Positions 1 through 8,362 of a DNA stretch of 42,663 nucleotides are shown in pieces; positions within the stretch are counted from its first letter, which is position 1; the number at the start of each line of letters is the position of its first letter. Origin of the DNA: Mesorhizobium sp. LSJC280B00 (GTDB lineage: Bacteria > Pseudomonadota > Alphaproteobacteria > Rhizobiales > Rhizobiaceae); contig NZ_AYVL01000016.1 of the NCBI RefSeq assembly GCF_000502835.1, positions 156,217 to 198,879 of the forward strand, read 5' to 3'. The position numbers and the translations under genes were made by a program. A model generated the notes under the pieces. The model was not told where the DNA came from. It saw only the letters and a list, made by a program, of their open reading frames with translations, and did not search any database.

Positions 1-293
1 CGGAACAGCCGGTTGGCGTAAGGCTCGATCTCCTCGCCGTCGAGGCTGGGGATGGTCGCGACGACGATCTGGTCCGAACCCTTCGTCTCGAAAGCGGCAA
101 GCTTCTGCGTCAGCGCCGCCTTGGTCGCGGCATCGATGATGCCGGCATTGTCGACGACCCGTCCGGTCAGCGCCGGCAGTGCGGCGGCGAAGGCCGCGAA
201 GCCGACCAGCAGCACCGCCATGGCCAACAGCGCGGTGCCGATCATTTTGATGAAACGGCCGGATTTCACCGGGCTGATGGCATGTCTTGTCAT
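1..293 (-). CDS. TPM-domain protein, second tandem copy (3' part outside window)
   Basis: The reading frame starts at ATG 293, four bases after the stop of the preceding TPM gene, and runs off the left edge after 97 codons. It begins with a basic stretch and a hydrophobic signal or anchor segment (about residues 17-38, rich in A, L and V). The start of a TPM domain follows, with LTGRVVDNAGI, QIVVATIPSLDG and EEIEPYANRLF. TPM-domain proteins are extracytoplasmic proteins of uncertain biochemical role that often sit beside lemA. It is clearly a paralogue of the upstream gene: bases 1-74 are identical to 848-921 and similarity continues to about base 170. The frame and homology are seen directly; the envelope role is inferred from the family. 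Confidence 0.88.
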   Translation of the reverse strand, partial: MTRHAISPVKSGRFIKMIGTALLAMAVLLVGFAAFAAALPALTGRVVDNAGIIDAATKAALTQKLAAFETKGSDQIVVATIPSLDGEEIEPYANRLF

Positions 294-297
294 CTCG

Positions 298-1308
298 TCA
301 CCAACTTCCCGAGGAGCCGCCGCCGCCGGACGAACCGCCGCCGCCGGAAAACCCGCCACCGCTTGAACCCGACGACCATCCCCCGCCGGAACCTCCCGAC
401 CAGCCGCCGGACGACCGCCGGTTTGGCTCGAAGGTCATGCCCAGCCAGCGATAGCGGCCGGGACCGATCTTCTGGCCGAAGATCGGCGGCAGGATGGAGG
501 CTGCGAGGCCGCCGAAAAAGATGATTGCCCAGATGGCTATGAAGATCGTGAAGAACAGATCGTCGCTGTTGAACGGCGGCTGCTGGTTGCGTTCGCCGCG
601 CGCCTCCAGTTCTTCGGGATTGCCTTCCAGCACCATGATCATGTCGTCTACGGCCTTGCTGATGCCGCCGGAGAAATCGCCGGCACGGAAGGCCGGCACC
701 ATGTCGTTTTCGATGATCAGCTTGGTGTGCAGGTCGGTCAGCGTGCCTTCCAGCCCATAGCCGACTTCGATGCGCATCTTGCGGTCGTTCGGCGCCACCA
801 GAAGCAGGACGCCGTTGTTCTCCTTCGCCTGGCCCAGTTTCCAGGCGCGGAACAGCCGGTTGGCGTAAGGCTCGATCTCCTCGCCGTCGAGGCTGGGGAT
901 GGTCGCGACGACGATCTGGTCGGACCCTTTGGTCTCGAACTCGGCAAGCTTCTGCGTCAGCGCCGCCTCGGTCGCGGCTTCGATGATGCCGGCATTGTCG
1001 ACGACCCGTCCGGTGAGGGTTGGCAGGTCGGCGGAAAGGGCGGTGAGCGGGAGGAACAGACCAAGGCAAAGAAGAAGCAGAGTGACGCTCAGAAGCGTCA
1101 GGTTTGCACTTCGTCGCGCCCCCCTCTGTCCTGCCGGACATCTCCCCCACTTGGGGGGAGATCGACTATCGCGACCGCTTTCGCCAACTCCCAAGGTCGG
1201 TGATTGGCCGCCTTGGCAAGAGCTGCCAATCTCCCCCTTGAGGGGGAGATGCCCGGTAGGGCAGAGGGGGGCGCTACGGAGTGCAAGGCCAATAGGGACC
1301 ACGCTCAC
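298..1308 (-). CDS. TPM-domain (YgcG-like) envelope protein, uncertain start
   Basis: The sure part of the protein starts with a hydrophobic segment (LLLLCLGLFLPLTALSA). A TPM domain follows (LTGRVVDNAGI, QIVVATIP, NNGVLLLVAPNDRKMRIEVGYGLEG), then a membrane segment (FFTIFIAIWAIIFFGGLAA) and a Gly/Ser-rich tail ending SSGSW, which is typical of YgcG-like proteins. It lies just downstream of lemA, the usual partner. The start is a problem: no ATG, GTG or TTG lies in frame between the hydrophobic segment and the repeat element at 1105-1285. Translation must begin inside that repeat (TTG at 1194) or beyond it (GTG at 1302 or 1308, as given here; ATG 1398 would lie inside lemA). No good ribosome binding site supports any of them. 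Confidence 0.8.
   Translation of the reverse strand: MSVVPIGLALRSAPLCPTGHLPLKGEIGSSCQGGQSPTLGVGESGRDSRSPPKWGRCPAGQRGARRSANLTLLSVTLLLLCLGLFLPLTALSADLPTLTGRVVDNAGIIEAATEAALTQKLAEFETKGSDQIVVATIPSLDGEEIEPYANRLFRAWKLGQAKENNGVLLLVAPNDRKMRIEVGYGLEGTLTDLHTKLIIENDMVPAFRAGDFSGGISKAVDDMIMVLEGNPEELEARGERNQQPPFNSDDLFFTIFIAIWAIIFFGGLAASILPPIFGQKIGPGRYRWLGMTFEPNRRSSGGWSGGSGGGWSSGSSGGGFSGGGGSSGGGGSSGSW
1105..1285. repeat. Rhizobial palindromic intergenic element (RIME-like)
   Basis: Two inverted arms of about 44 bp (1105-1148 and 1242-1285) match with only about five mismatches. Each arm ends in its own small hairpin of the form ATCTCCCCC/GGGGGAGAT. The whole element is 181 bp and lies between lemA and the TPM gene, yet stays open in the TPM reading frame throughout. 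Elements with these C-run and G-run hairpins are abundant in Mesorhizobium-type genomes; the family name is from memory. Confidence 0.85.
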
Positions 1309-1318
1309 CGGCTGTTCT

Positions 1319-1963
1319 TCACCCGCCTTGCGTGGTGTTGGTGCCGAAATCGACCTTCGGCGGCTGCATCTTATCCTCCTCGATGGTGAAATTCGCAAAC
1401 GGCTGGTTGCCGCGGAACCAAAAGGTCGCCCAGATCACCGACGGGAAGGTCCTCAGCGTCAGATTGTACTCTCTCACTGCCTGGATATAGTCGCGGCGGG
1501 CGACCGTGATCCGGTTCTCGGTGCCTTCGAGTTGTGCTTGCAGCGCCAGAAAGTTCTGGTTGGCCTTGAGATCGGGATAGTTCTCCACCACCGCCAGCAG
1601 GCGCGACAGCGCGCTGGTCAGGCCGGCCTGGCTGTCCTGGAATTTCTTGAAGGCTTCCGGATTGTTCAGCGTTTCCGGCGTCACGGTCACCTGCGTCGCC
1701 TTGGCGCGCGCTTCGACCACGGCATCGAGCGTGTCCTTCTCGTGCGCGGCGTAGCCCTTGACCGTGTTGACCAGATTGGGGATGAGATCGGCGCGGCGCT
1801 GGTATTGATTCAACACCTCGCTCCATGCGGCTTTGGCGTTTTCCTCAGCCGTCGGAATGGTGTTGTAGCCGCAGCCGGCAAGCAGCGGCAGCATGACGGC
1901 CATGACCAGGAACGCAGCTAGATTACGAAAGATTGGCGGCGAAGAAAGGCGCTGGGCAAGCAT
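1319..1963 (-). CDS. lemA: LemA family lipoprotein
   Basis: The 214-residue product begins at ATG 1963, chosen because GAGGGGAC lies at ribosome-binding distance; a longer frame opens at 2059 but has an atypical N-terminus. The N-terminus is a lipoprotein signal ending in the lipobox LLAGC. The LemA core follows: AENAKAAWSEVLNQYQRR, DLIPNLVNTVKGYAAHEK, a helical bundle with LQAQLEGTENRITVARRDY, and the C-terminal YNLTLRTFPSVIWA. LemA proteins are membrane-attached helical-bundle proteins of unclear molecular function, commonly encoded with TPM-domain proteins, as here with two. It is the first gene of the minus-strand operon lemA-TPM-TPM. Confidence 0.93.
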   Translation of the reverse strand: MLAQRLSSPPIFRNLAAFLVMAVMLPLLAGCGYNTIPTAEENAKAAWSEVLNQYQRRADLIPNLVNTVKGYAAHEKDTLDAVVEARAKATQVTVTPETLNNPEAFKKFQDSQAGLTSALSRLLAVVENYPDLKANQNFLALQAQLEGTENRITVARRDYIQAVREYNLTLRTFPSVIWATFWFRGNQPFANFTIEEDKMQPPKVDFGTNTTQGG

Positions 1964-2124
1964 GATAAGTCCCCTCGATAGCATTGGCAGGCGAAGCATT
2001 AGCACAATCCTTGCGTAAGAAAATGACTTCGGCCGAGAAGTGTTACTGGTTTCTGCCATTCGCCGTCGGGCCCTGTGACAGACGAGGCGAACGGGTTAAG
2101 CTCGGCATAAAACGGGACATCACC

Positions 2125-2376
2125 ATGGCGAAACGCCACGACAGCGACGCGGAATCGCGCCGCATCATCGAACGGGTGGCGCGCGAGACCGACCCGGGGG
2201 GCACCTCGTTCCTTGCACGAACCACTAAAGGCGCGCGCGACCACGTCACCGCGGCCGATGCCGACCGGTCGGACCCGATCGAATATTGGGGCACCCGCAT
2301 CGGTCGGGCAGCGGGCTTGCTTATTGCCATCGGCCTGTTGATCTGGCTCGTGCTTTTCGTCACCAGGGGTAGTTAG
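2125..2376 (+). CDS. Small single-pass membrane protein of unknown function
   Basis: An 83-residue protein with a charged, hydrophilic N-terminal half (KRHDSDAESRRIIERVARE, DHVTAADADRSD) and one C-terminal transmembrane helix (AAGLLIAIGLLIWLVLFV). ATG 2125 was chosen because the protein starts naturally there; the frame is open upstream from 1984 but that stretch looks non-coding. The stop is only eight bases before pdxY, so the two may be co-transcribed. I recognise no named family. The topology, an N-terminal cytoplasmic tail and a C-terminal anchor, is inferred from hydrophobicity. Confidence 0.72.
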   Translation: MAKRHDSDAESRRIIERVARETDPGGTSFLARTTKGARDHVTAADADRSDPIEYWGTRIGRAAGLLIAIGLLIWLVLFVTRGS

Positions 2377-2384
2377 GAAAATCA

Positions 2385-3269
2385 ATGAGTGCCGAAAAAA
2401 CCGAGGCGCCGCGCGCGGTCATCGTCGTCTCCAGCCATGTCGCCCGTGGCTCGGTCGGCAACCGTGCCGCTGTCTTTGCGCTGGAGACGCTCGGCTTTCC
2501 GGTTTGGGCGGTACCGACCGTCATCCTGCCCTGGCATCCGGGCCATGGCCGGGCCACCCGCATCGTGCCGCCGCTGGACCAGTTCAAGGCGCTGATGGCC
2601 GACCTTGAGCGCGCGCCGTGGCTGGGCGAGGTCGGCGCCGTGCTGTCCGGCTATCTCGGCGAGGCTGGCCAGGCCGAAGCCGTCGCTTCGCTGGTCGGCG
2701 CAGTGAAGGCGAAGACGCCGGACGCCCTCTATATCTGCGATCCGGTGATGGGCGATTCGGGCGGGCTCTACGTACCTGAGCCGACCGCAATCGCCATGCG
2801 CGACCGGCTGATGCCGATCGCCGATATCGCCACGCCCAACCGCTACGAGCTGGAATGGATGGCCGGAGCGCCGCTGCCCGACCTGAAATCGGCAATGGCT
2901 GCGGCCCTGCAGGCCGGCCCACCGGCTATGCTGGTCACATCGGCGCCGGCGATGATGGCCGGCGGCACCGGCAATTTACTGCTCGCCGGCAGAGAGGCAC
3001 TGCTTGCCGAACACCGGCTCATCGACAAGCCGCCGAATGGGCTCGGCGACCTAACGGCGGCCGTCTACCTGGCGCGGATCCTGTCCGGCCAGCCAGCCGC
3101 CAAGGCGCTGCAATCGACCACGGCGGCGGTCTACGAGATCCTGGCGCGGACCGCCAAGCGCGGCGGCGACGAGTTGCAGCTCGAGACCGATGCCCAGAGC
3201 CTGTCGCACCCGATGGCGATGGTGCAGCTTCGCCATCTCCTGCATCCGGAACGGGACCGCCGGGCGTGA
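2385..3269 (+). CDS. pdxY: Pyridoxal kinase PdxY
   Basis: A 294-residue ribokinase-fold vitamin kinase that phosphorylates pyridoxal in the B6 salvage pathway, in the cytoplasm. Visible signatures are SSHVARGSVGNRAAVFALE at the substrate-binding N-terminus, the GYLGEAGQAE segment, DPVMGD at residues 119-124, TPNRYELEWMAG, and the catalytic loop NGLGDLTAAVYLA with Asp222. The usual loop is GTGD; here the Thr is Leu, a variation seen within PdxY-like proteins. The length is usual for the family. The stop overlaps the GTG of the next gene. Confidence 0.93.
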   Translation: MSAEKTEAPRAVIVVSSHVARGSVGNRAAVFALETLGFPVWAVPTVILPWHPGHGRATRIVPPLDQFKALMADLERAPWLGEVGAVLSGYLGEAGQAEAVASLVGAVKAKTPDALYICDPVMGDSGGLYVPEPTAIAMRDRLMPIADIATPNRYELEWMAGAPLPDLKSAMAAALQAGPPAMLVTSAPAMMAGGTGNLLLAGREALLAEHRLIDKPPNGLGDLTAAVYLARILSGQPAAKALQSTTAAVYEILARTAKRGGDELQLETDAQSLSHPMAMVQLRHLLHPERDRRA

Positions 3270-4099
3270 AGCAGGCCGAAGACGCCGTGCCCCAGGATGA
3301 TGCGCCCAAGGATGCTGCGCCTGACGATGTTATGCCCTGGGGTGTTGTGCTTGTCGGCGTCGACGGTTGCAAGGCCGGCTGGATAGCCGTCCGCCGCGAT
3401 CCCGGTGCGGCACCGTCGACAGCCGTTTTCCCAAGCTTCGCGGCGTTGCTCGACCGACTGCCCGCCGACTCGTTGGTAGCGGTCGATATGCCAATCGGCC
3501 TGCCCGATTTCTCGCAAAGAGGCGGTCGCGGCCCGGAGGCGCTGGTGCGGCCGTTTCTTGGCGCCCGGCAGTCCAGTGTCTTTGCCATCCCCTCCCGCGC
3601 CGCGCTCTATGCCGAGATCGAAGCCTTCACCACGGTCAAAGCCTGGTACGCCGCACATCGCAGGGCAAGCGAGGTGGCCAAGACGACCTCAGATCCGCCG
3701 CGCGGTGTCTCGATCCAGGCCTTCGGCATCTTCGCCAAGATCCGTGAGATCGATTCGCTGCTGATCGCGCGCCCCGAACTACGCAGCCGCGTGTTCGAAT
3801 CGCATCCGGAAGTTGCCTTCTGCAAACTGAACGGCGACCGGGCGATGCGCCTGCCAAAGAAGATCAGGGGCAACATCAATCCGGCCGGCATGGCCGAACG
3901 CAAGGCGCTGCTTGCCCGGCATGGCTATAGCCAGGATTTTCTCGACCAGACGCCGCCGCGCGGCGCGGCCGCCGACGATTTCCTCGATGCCGCTGCGATG
4001 ATGCTGGTTGCCGGACGCATCGTCAAAGGCGAGGCAACGCCGTTTCCGGATCCGCCGCTCGCCGATCGTTTCGGCATTCCGGTCGCCATTTGGGCCTGA
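3266..4099 (+). CDS. DUF429 domain protein
   Basis: The 277-residue frame starts at GTG 3266, which overlaps the pdxY stop (GTGA) and suggests translational coupling. ATG 3332 (255 residues) is an alternative that would drop an acidic leader rich in Asp, Ala and Pro. The family core is clear: VGVDGCKAGWIAV, VAVDMPIGLPD, RQSSVFAIPSRAAL, GVSIQAFGIFAKIREID, FESHPEVAFCKLNG and DDFLDAAAMMLVAGRI near the end. The conserved acidic residues (D in GVDGC, D in VDMPIG, E in ESHPE, DD near the end) resemble an RNase H-like nuclease fold, which is how DUF429 is usually viewed. The substrate is unknown. Confidence 0.88.
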   Translation: MKQAEDAVPQDDAPKDAAPDDVMPWGVVLVGVDGCKAGWIAVRRDPGAAPSTAVFPSFAALLDRLPADSLVAVDMPIGLPDFSQRGGRGPEALVRPFLGARQSSVFAIPSRAALYAEIEAFTTVKAWYAAHRRASEVAKTTSDPPRGVSIQAFGIFAKIREIDSLLIARPELRSRVFESHPEVAFCKLNGDRAMRLPKKIRGNINPAGMAERKALLARHGYSQDFLDQTPPRGAAADDFLDAAAMMLVAGRIVKGEATPFPDPPLADRFGIPVAIWA

Positions 4100-4110
4100 G
4101 GACCAGGGCG

Positions 4111-5313
4111 TCAGGAGCGTGATCTGAGCGCCTCGTTAAGTGCCCACATATCCTTCTCCTCGGGCGCGGTCTCCAATCCGAGCACGGGAACTTGCGTGCG
4201 CAAATGGTCGTGGTGGGTGCGCACGCCATATTCGAGATCGGAGAGGTAAAAACCTCCGAAGGCTTCGGACAGCATGGATTCGTTGGACCATATCGAAAGC
4301 TGTACATCCTCGGCCAGCGTGTCGCGGTCGATGCGGTAGGATAGGTAGCGGGCTGCCGCCTGTCGCCTGGTCTCGTCGCGATAGCGGTAGATGGCGCCGC
4401 GCAGCAGCGTCTCACCCGTCGACAGCGGGAATTCCTGATAGAACTGCACCGATTCCGGCATGATCGACAGCGCGTTGTTCGGGAAGATGCCGTAGTAGAT
4501 CCAGGCCTTGCGCAGGTGTTCCGGCAGGTGCTTCGCCTCGGGTGCGAGCTTGATGTATTGCGCGACGCTCCAGCGCCGTCCGGCATACGGATTGTAGGTG
4601 GCGAACGAGCGCGACACGCCGTTGACGAACGGCTCGTCGAAATAGGTCGCACCGTAAAGGTCCTGCAGCGCCGGATGCGCCATGGCGACGTGGTAGCCTT
4701 CATTGTCGACATCGCGCACCGACTTCCAGTTGACCGGCGTCTTTTGGGTCCAGATGCCCCACGAAGGCACCATCTCGGCGACGCCGTAATGGGCAATCTC
4801 GGCTTCGATCGGCTTCAACAGCTCGGCCACCGATGGCTGCGGCCCACCCTTGCGGAAACGGATGAAGATGAAGCCCATCCAGATTTCGAGCTCGAGCGGC
4901 ATCAGGCCGAATTCGGTCTTGTCGAGGTCGGGGAAGGAACGGGGGCGGGCAGCACCGCGCAGCGTGCCGTCGAGATTGTAGACCCAGCCATGAAAGGGGC
5001 AGACCAGCGCATTCTTGCAAGTGCCCTGGCTGTCGGCAACGACGCGACTGCCGCGGTGGCGGCACATATTGTTGAAGGCGCGCACAACGCCATCCTTGCC
5101 GCGCACGATCAGCGCCCGCTCGCCGACCACGTCCATCGTCAGATAGTCGCCGGTGTTCGGCACGTCGCAGACATGGCCGGCGATCTGCCAATGGTTGCGG
5201 AAGACGTGCTCTTTCTCGAGTTCGAGCAAGGCGTCGGAATGATAGCTCCAGCCCGGCAGCCCCCGCCGATCCCAATCGTTGGGGATTGCCACGTCACGCA
5301 GATGCGGGTTCAT
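4111..5313 (-). CDS. Rieske non-haem iron ring-hydroxylating oxygenase, alpha subunit
   Basis: A 400-residue catalytic oxygenase subunit starting at ATG 5313 (MNPHLRDVA). The frame is open to 5385, but that part crosses the promoter palindrome. The N-terminal Rieske domain has C84-x-H86 (CRHRG) and C105-xx-H108 (CPFHGW), which bind the 2Fe-2S cluster. The catalytic domain has DVDNEGYHVAMAHP (residues 201-214), with H208 and H213 as ligands of the mononuclear iron and an Asp just before as the bridging residue. No beta subunit, ferredoxin or reductase is encoded nearby, so electrons must come from a partner elsewhere. The substrate is unknown. It converges on the DUF429 gene, 11 bases away. 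Confidence 0.93.
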   Translation of the reverse strand: MNPHLRDVAIPNDWDRRGLPGWSYHSDALLELEKEHVFRNHWQIAGHVCDVPNTGDYLTMDVVGERALIVRGKDGVVRAFNNMCRHRGSRVVADSQGTCKNALVCPFHGWVYNLDGTLRGAARPRSFPDLDKTEFGLMPLELEIWMGFIFIRFRKGGPQPSVAELLKPIEAEIAHYGVAEMVPSWGIWTQKTPVNWKSVRDVDNEGYHVAMAHPALQDLYGATYFDEPFVNGVSRSFATYNPYAGRRWSVAQYIKLAPEAKHLPEHLRKAWIYYGIFPNNALSIMPESVQFYQEFPLSTGETLLRGAIYRYRDETRRQAAARYLSYRIDRDTLAEDVQLSIWSNESMLSEAFGGFYLSDLEYGVRTHHDHLRTQVPVLGLETAPEEKDMWALNEALRSRS

Positions 5314-5326
5314 AAAAGGCTCTTTA

Positions 5327-5350
5327 TTTATTGAATGATTGTTCAATAAA
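5327..5350. promoter_or_regulatory. 24-bp palindrome upstream of the Rieske oxygenase gene
   Basis: Perfect inverted repeat TTTATTGAA-N6-TTCAATAAA, starting 14 bases before ATG 5313, in an AT-rich patch unlike its GC-rich surroundings. It has the size and symmetry of a dimeric repressor site, TetR-like in character. No regulator gene lies beside it. Confidence 0.65.
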
Positions 5351-5733
5351 AGCATATTTTCCGTTGAAATGCAATGGCTTGGCAAAATGGAGAGTATTCT
5401 AGACGGGAAAACAAGCGGGATTCGAGAGCCCAGTCCGAACGATCGAAGCCGGGAAAATCCCGGGAATTCCAGACGTTAATCCCTTTACACGTGTTGAGCG
5501 CCCGACGCTCTGTGGGCCTGGAAAGGCGACGTGGATCTGGTGCCGTGGGTAGCGGAAAACGAGCACAGAATGCCACCGGTGCTGTCAGGTACGCCGGATC
5601 GGTTTGCCCAGGAATGGCCGCCGGCTTGGTTTCATGCCGGTTACACAATCGATAATCCATCATCGTTGGCCGGTTACAAGGTGCGATTAAGTTCGTTTCA
5701 ACAGGGAAAAGAAGAAGACCGAAGGAAACGACG
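5351..5733. other. Intergenic region, 383 nt
   Basis: Open frames here lack convincing starts or protein-like composition. It holds a small inverted repeat (CCGGGA-AAA-TCCCGG, 5449-5463) and presumably the promoter of the next gene. I see nothing else I can support. Confidence 0.5.
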
Positions 5734-6138
5734 ATGCGTACGAAAATCCAGATCACCGATACCGACCTTCGCCAGCAGGGTCCCCAGCGTAACGACCGGC
5801 GCCCGAAGCTGGCGCTGCGCCAGCGCGCCAGTGATCATCCGATGGCGATGTTCATGCTGCTGGCGGCTGCCGCATTTGCCGGCATGGCGTTGACGCCGAC
5901 CGTCGGTCCGGCCTTCGCCTCACTGAACCCGCCGGCCAACCTCATCGATGGCGCGACAACCACCACCAAGACGGCGCGCCTGCCGATGCCGGAGATCGAT
6001 TTTGCCTGCAAGGGGCAGGCCTGGGGCGCCGAGAGCCTGGATTGCCTGCGCGTCATCGCTGCCCAGTCGGGCAAGGCACGACCGGTCCGCATGATCGCCA
6101 ATGCCGCCCCGCTGGCTGATACGCCGAACGTTTTTTGA
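5734..6138 (+). CDS. Small membrane-anchored or exported protein, unknown function
   Basis: A 134-residue protein with a good ribosome binding site (AAGGAAA before ATG 5734). It has a polar, basic N-terminal tail of about 37 residues (many Gln, Arg, Asp), then a hydrophobic segment (MAMFMLLAAAAFAGMALTPTVGPAFA). The C-terminal part has two cysteines (FACKGQAW and LDCLRVIA) that could form a disulfide outside the cytoplasm. The C-terminal part is short and has no recognised domain. A strong terminator follows, so this is probably a single-gene transcript. I do not recognise a named family. Confidence 0.75.
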   Translation: MRTKIQITDTDLRQQGPQRNDRRPKLALRQRASDHPMAMFMLLAAAAFAGMALTPTVGPAFASLNPPANLIDGATTTTKTARLPMPEIDFACKGQAWGAESLDCLRVIAAQSGKARPVRMIANAAPLADTPNVF

Positions 6139-6171
6139 TTTTTTTGCGAGCGCCCTCCAGCACTCCAGTCA

Positions 6172-6205
6172 GGCTCCCGCCGCAATGTCGGCCGGGAGCC
6201 TTTTT
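6172..6205 (+). terminator. Rho-independent terminator
   Basis: Stem GGCTCCCG (6172-6179) pairs with CGGGAGCC (6193-6200), and the inner CCG/CGG extends it. Five T follow (6201-6205). It lies 34 bases after the stop at 6138 and terminates the plus-strand gene; the opposite strand has no T-run. Confidence 0.88.
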
Positions 6206-6228
6206 CTTCCGGGGCGAGATCGCGGAGT

Positions 6229-8316
6229 CTAGCCGCCCAGAGCGGCCTGCTCGGCAATGGCCGAGAGCACGCCGCGCACATCCAGCGTGCTGAACGGTTT
6301 TTCGAGGATCGGCGGTCGCTGCTGCGCCGGCAGCGCTTCGATCTCGCCTTTCGCGCCGATCAGATCGCCGGTGACAAGCACGAAGCGCCGCGCCAGACCC
6401 GGCATTTCGGCGAGTAGCTCGCGATAGGCGGCTATGCCGCTGGTGCCGGGCATGCGCAAATCGGAAAACACGATGTCCGGCGGCACATGGCCGCTCAGCG
6501 TCGCGGCGGCCGAGACCCAGGCCGGCACGACCCGCGACTTGATGCCCATCAGCTCCAGAATATCGGACAGCGACGCGGCGACATCCGGCTCATCGTCTAT
6601 GATCAGCGCGTGACGCAAGCCGCTCGACCGCGACGGAGCTTCGCCGGCGGCGGCCGCGCCGGCAGCGATCGCCGGCAGCTGCACGACAAAACGCACACCT
6701 CTCGGCGAAACCTCCTCGAACCAGATATTGCCATTGTGCCGCTCGATGATCGATTTCGAGATCGACAGGCCGATGCCGGTACCGACACCGACCGGCTTGG
6801 TGGTGAAATAGGATTCGAATATGCGTGAGCGTATCGCTTCCGGCACGCCTGGCCCGTTGTCCTCGACCGAGAATCCGGGATTGCCGCGGTCGCTGCGAAA
6901 CGTCCGGACCTTGATCCTGCGGTCGCCGGCAACGCCGGCCAAGGCGTGCTGGCTGTTGATGAGGAAGTTGGCGGCCACCTGCGTCACGTGGTCGGCATCG
7001 GCCATGGCCAGCAGCGGGCCGCCGGCGAAATCGGTGTCGATGATGATGCCGCTCGACCGTGCACCATAGGCGGTCACTTCGAGTGCGGCGCGGATCACCT
7101 GGTTGAGGTCGGTTTCGGCTTGTGCGGCCGGGTGCAGGCGGACCATCGACAGGAAGCTCTTGACGATACGGCCGCAGCGCTCGGCAGCGGCGCGCACCTT
7201 TTCGGCGCGCACCTTGGTCTGGGGATCGGCGGCGAATTCGTGCAGCAGCGTCGACTGGGCGACAACCACGGCCAGCGGATTGTTGAGCTCGTGCGAAACG
7301 CCGGCAAGCAGCGAGCCCATTGCCGCCATCTTCTCGTTCTGGTGCAGTTTTTCGCGCTGGCGGTTGATTTCCTCCTCGGCCCGCAACTTGTCGCGCAGGT
7401 CGCGGATGGAGCCGAAGATCAGCTGGCGATCGGCGACCCGCATCTCGGTTGCCGTCAGCTCGATCGGAAAAACCTCGCCGGCGGCATTCTGGGTGACCGT
7501 TTCAAGCCGTTGGCCGACCATCGGCGCGCCGCGGCCCGACATGTATTCGGCACCCGACGCATAGCCCTTGCGGTAATATTCCGGCACGACCGTATCGAGC
7601 AGGTCCTTGCCGAGGATATCGCTGCGCCGATAGCCGAACATCTTCTCGGCGGCCGGATTGAATTCGATGATCGAGCCGGTCTCGTCGATGACGATGATGG
7701 CGTCGAGAGAGGCCTGCAGCATGGTGCGGCGAATGACGTCGCTGGCATGCGCGTCGGAGGGCGACCGTTCGATGGCATCGCCGATGGCGAGTGCCACCAT
7801 GTGCAGCGCCGCCTCTTCCTGGTCGGTCCATTCGCGTTCGTGGATGCAGTCGTTGACCGCCAGCGTGCCCCACAAATTGCCGTGCGAAAAGACCGACACC
7901 GACAGGAATGACTTGATGTTCTGCTTTTCGAAATCGGTCCGCAGAAAGCCTTCGAGATCGCGTGTGTGCCCGGCGAAGATCTTGCCTTGACGCTCGTCCT
8001 CCGCCAGCCGTTCCAGCAATGGGTCGGAATCGACGACCGACTGCATGATGACGGTCGGTGACGCCAGTTCGCCGCCAAACCGGGGAGCGATCCAATAAGC
8101 GGCGACCGACTGGGCGAAGCCCTGGCCGGGCAGTTCGCGCAGGCGAAACAGGATGCCGCGGTGACAATCCATGGCTTCGCAAAGCGTCTGGAGAATACCC
8201 TCCATTTCGCGTTGCCAGTCGCCGGCTTCGCGCAGCCGGCGAACCACATGCACGGCCGCCATCGCCGCGCCCTGCCTGGCGCCCTGCATGTCCGCGCGTG
8301 TTGTTTCAGCCGTCAT
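6229..8316 (-). CDS. Hybrid sensor histidine kinase (GAF-PAS-HisKA-HATPase-REC)
   Basis: A 695-residue kinase without transmembrane segments, so probably a cytoplasmic sensor. Domain order: GAF (about 30-185), PAS (about 197-310, ASLDAIIVIDETGSIIEFNPAAEKMFGY), a short coiled coil, HisKA with phospho-acceptor His342 (GVSHELNNPLAV), and HATPase (N-box around Asn450, DNGPG 486-490, GTGIGLSIS 512-520). The C-terminal receiver (about 568-690) has acidic residues DDE 574-576, phospho-acceptor Asp619 and Lys673. It follows its probable partner response regulator after a 46-base gap in the same operon. The GAF and PAS sensors suggest a diffusible ligand or redox signal; which one is not visible. Confidence 0.94.
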   Translation of the reverse strand: MTAETTRADMQGARQGAAMAAVHVVRRLREAGDWQREMEGILQTLCEAMDCHRGILFRLRELPGQGFAQSVAAYWIAPRFGGELASPTVIMQSVVDSDPLLERLAEDERQGKIFAGHTRDLEGFLRTDFEKQNIKSFLSVSVFSHGNLWGTLAVNDCIHEREWTDQEEAALHMVALAIGDAIERSPSDAHASDVIRRTMLQASLDAIIVIDETGSIIEFNPAAEKMFGYRRSDILGKDLLDTVVPEYYRKGYASGAEYMSGRGAPMVGQRLETVTQNAAGEVFPIELTATEMRVADRQLIFGSIRDLRDKLRAEEEINRQREKLHQNEKMAAMGSLLAGVSHELNNPLAVVVAQSTLLHEFAADPQTKVRAEKVRAAAERCGRIVKSFLSMVRLHPAAQAETDLNQVIRAALEVTAYGARSSGIIIDTDFAGGPLLAMADADHVTQVAANFLINSQHALAGVAGDRRIKVRTFRSDRGNPGFSVEDNGPGVPEAIRSRIFESYFTTKPVGVGTGIGLSISKSIIERHNGNIWFEEVSPRGVRFVVQLPAIAAGAAAAGEAPSRSSGLRHALIIDDEPDVAASLSDILELMGIKSRVVPAWVSAAATLSGHVPPDIVFSDLRMPGTSGIAAYRELLAEMPGLARRFVLVTGDLIGAKGEIEALPAQQRPPILEKPFSTLDVRGVLSAIAEQAALGG

Positions 8317-8362
8317 GGTCAGCCGTCATTTCCTGGCCGTGGCTTGCTCAAGCCGCCGGGCC

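Noticed and set aside
290..1150. A 286-codon minus frame overlapping the TPM gene
   Set aside because: It is an Arg-rich out-of-frame shadow; the TPM motifs are in the adjacent frame.
5374..5655. A 93-codon plus frame in the gap after the Rieske gene
   Set aside because: Composition is non-protein-like, no ribosome binding site is visible, and it begins next to the palindromic operator region.
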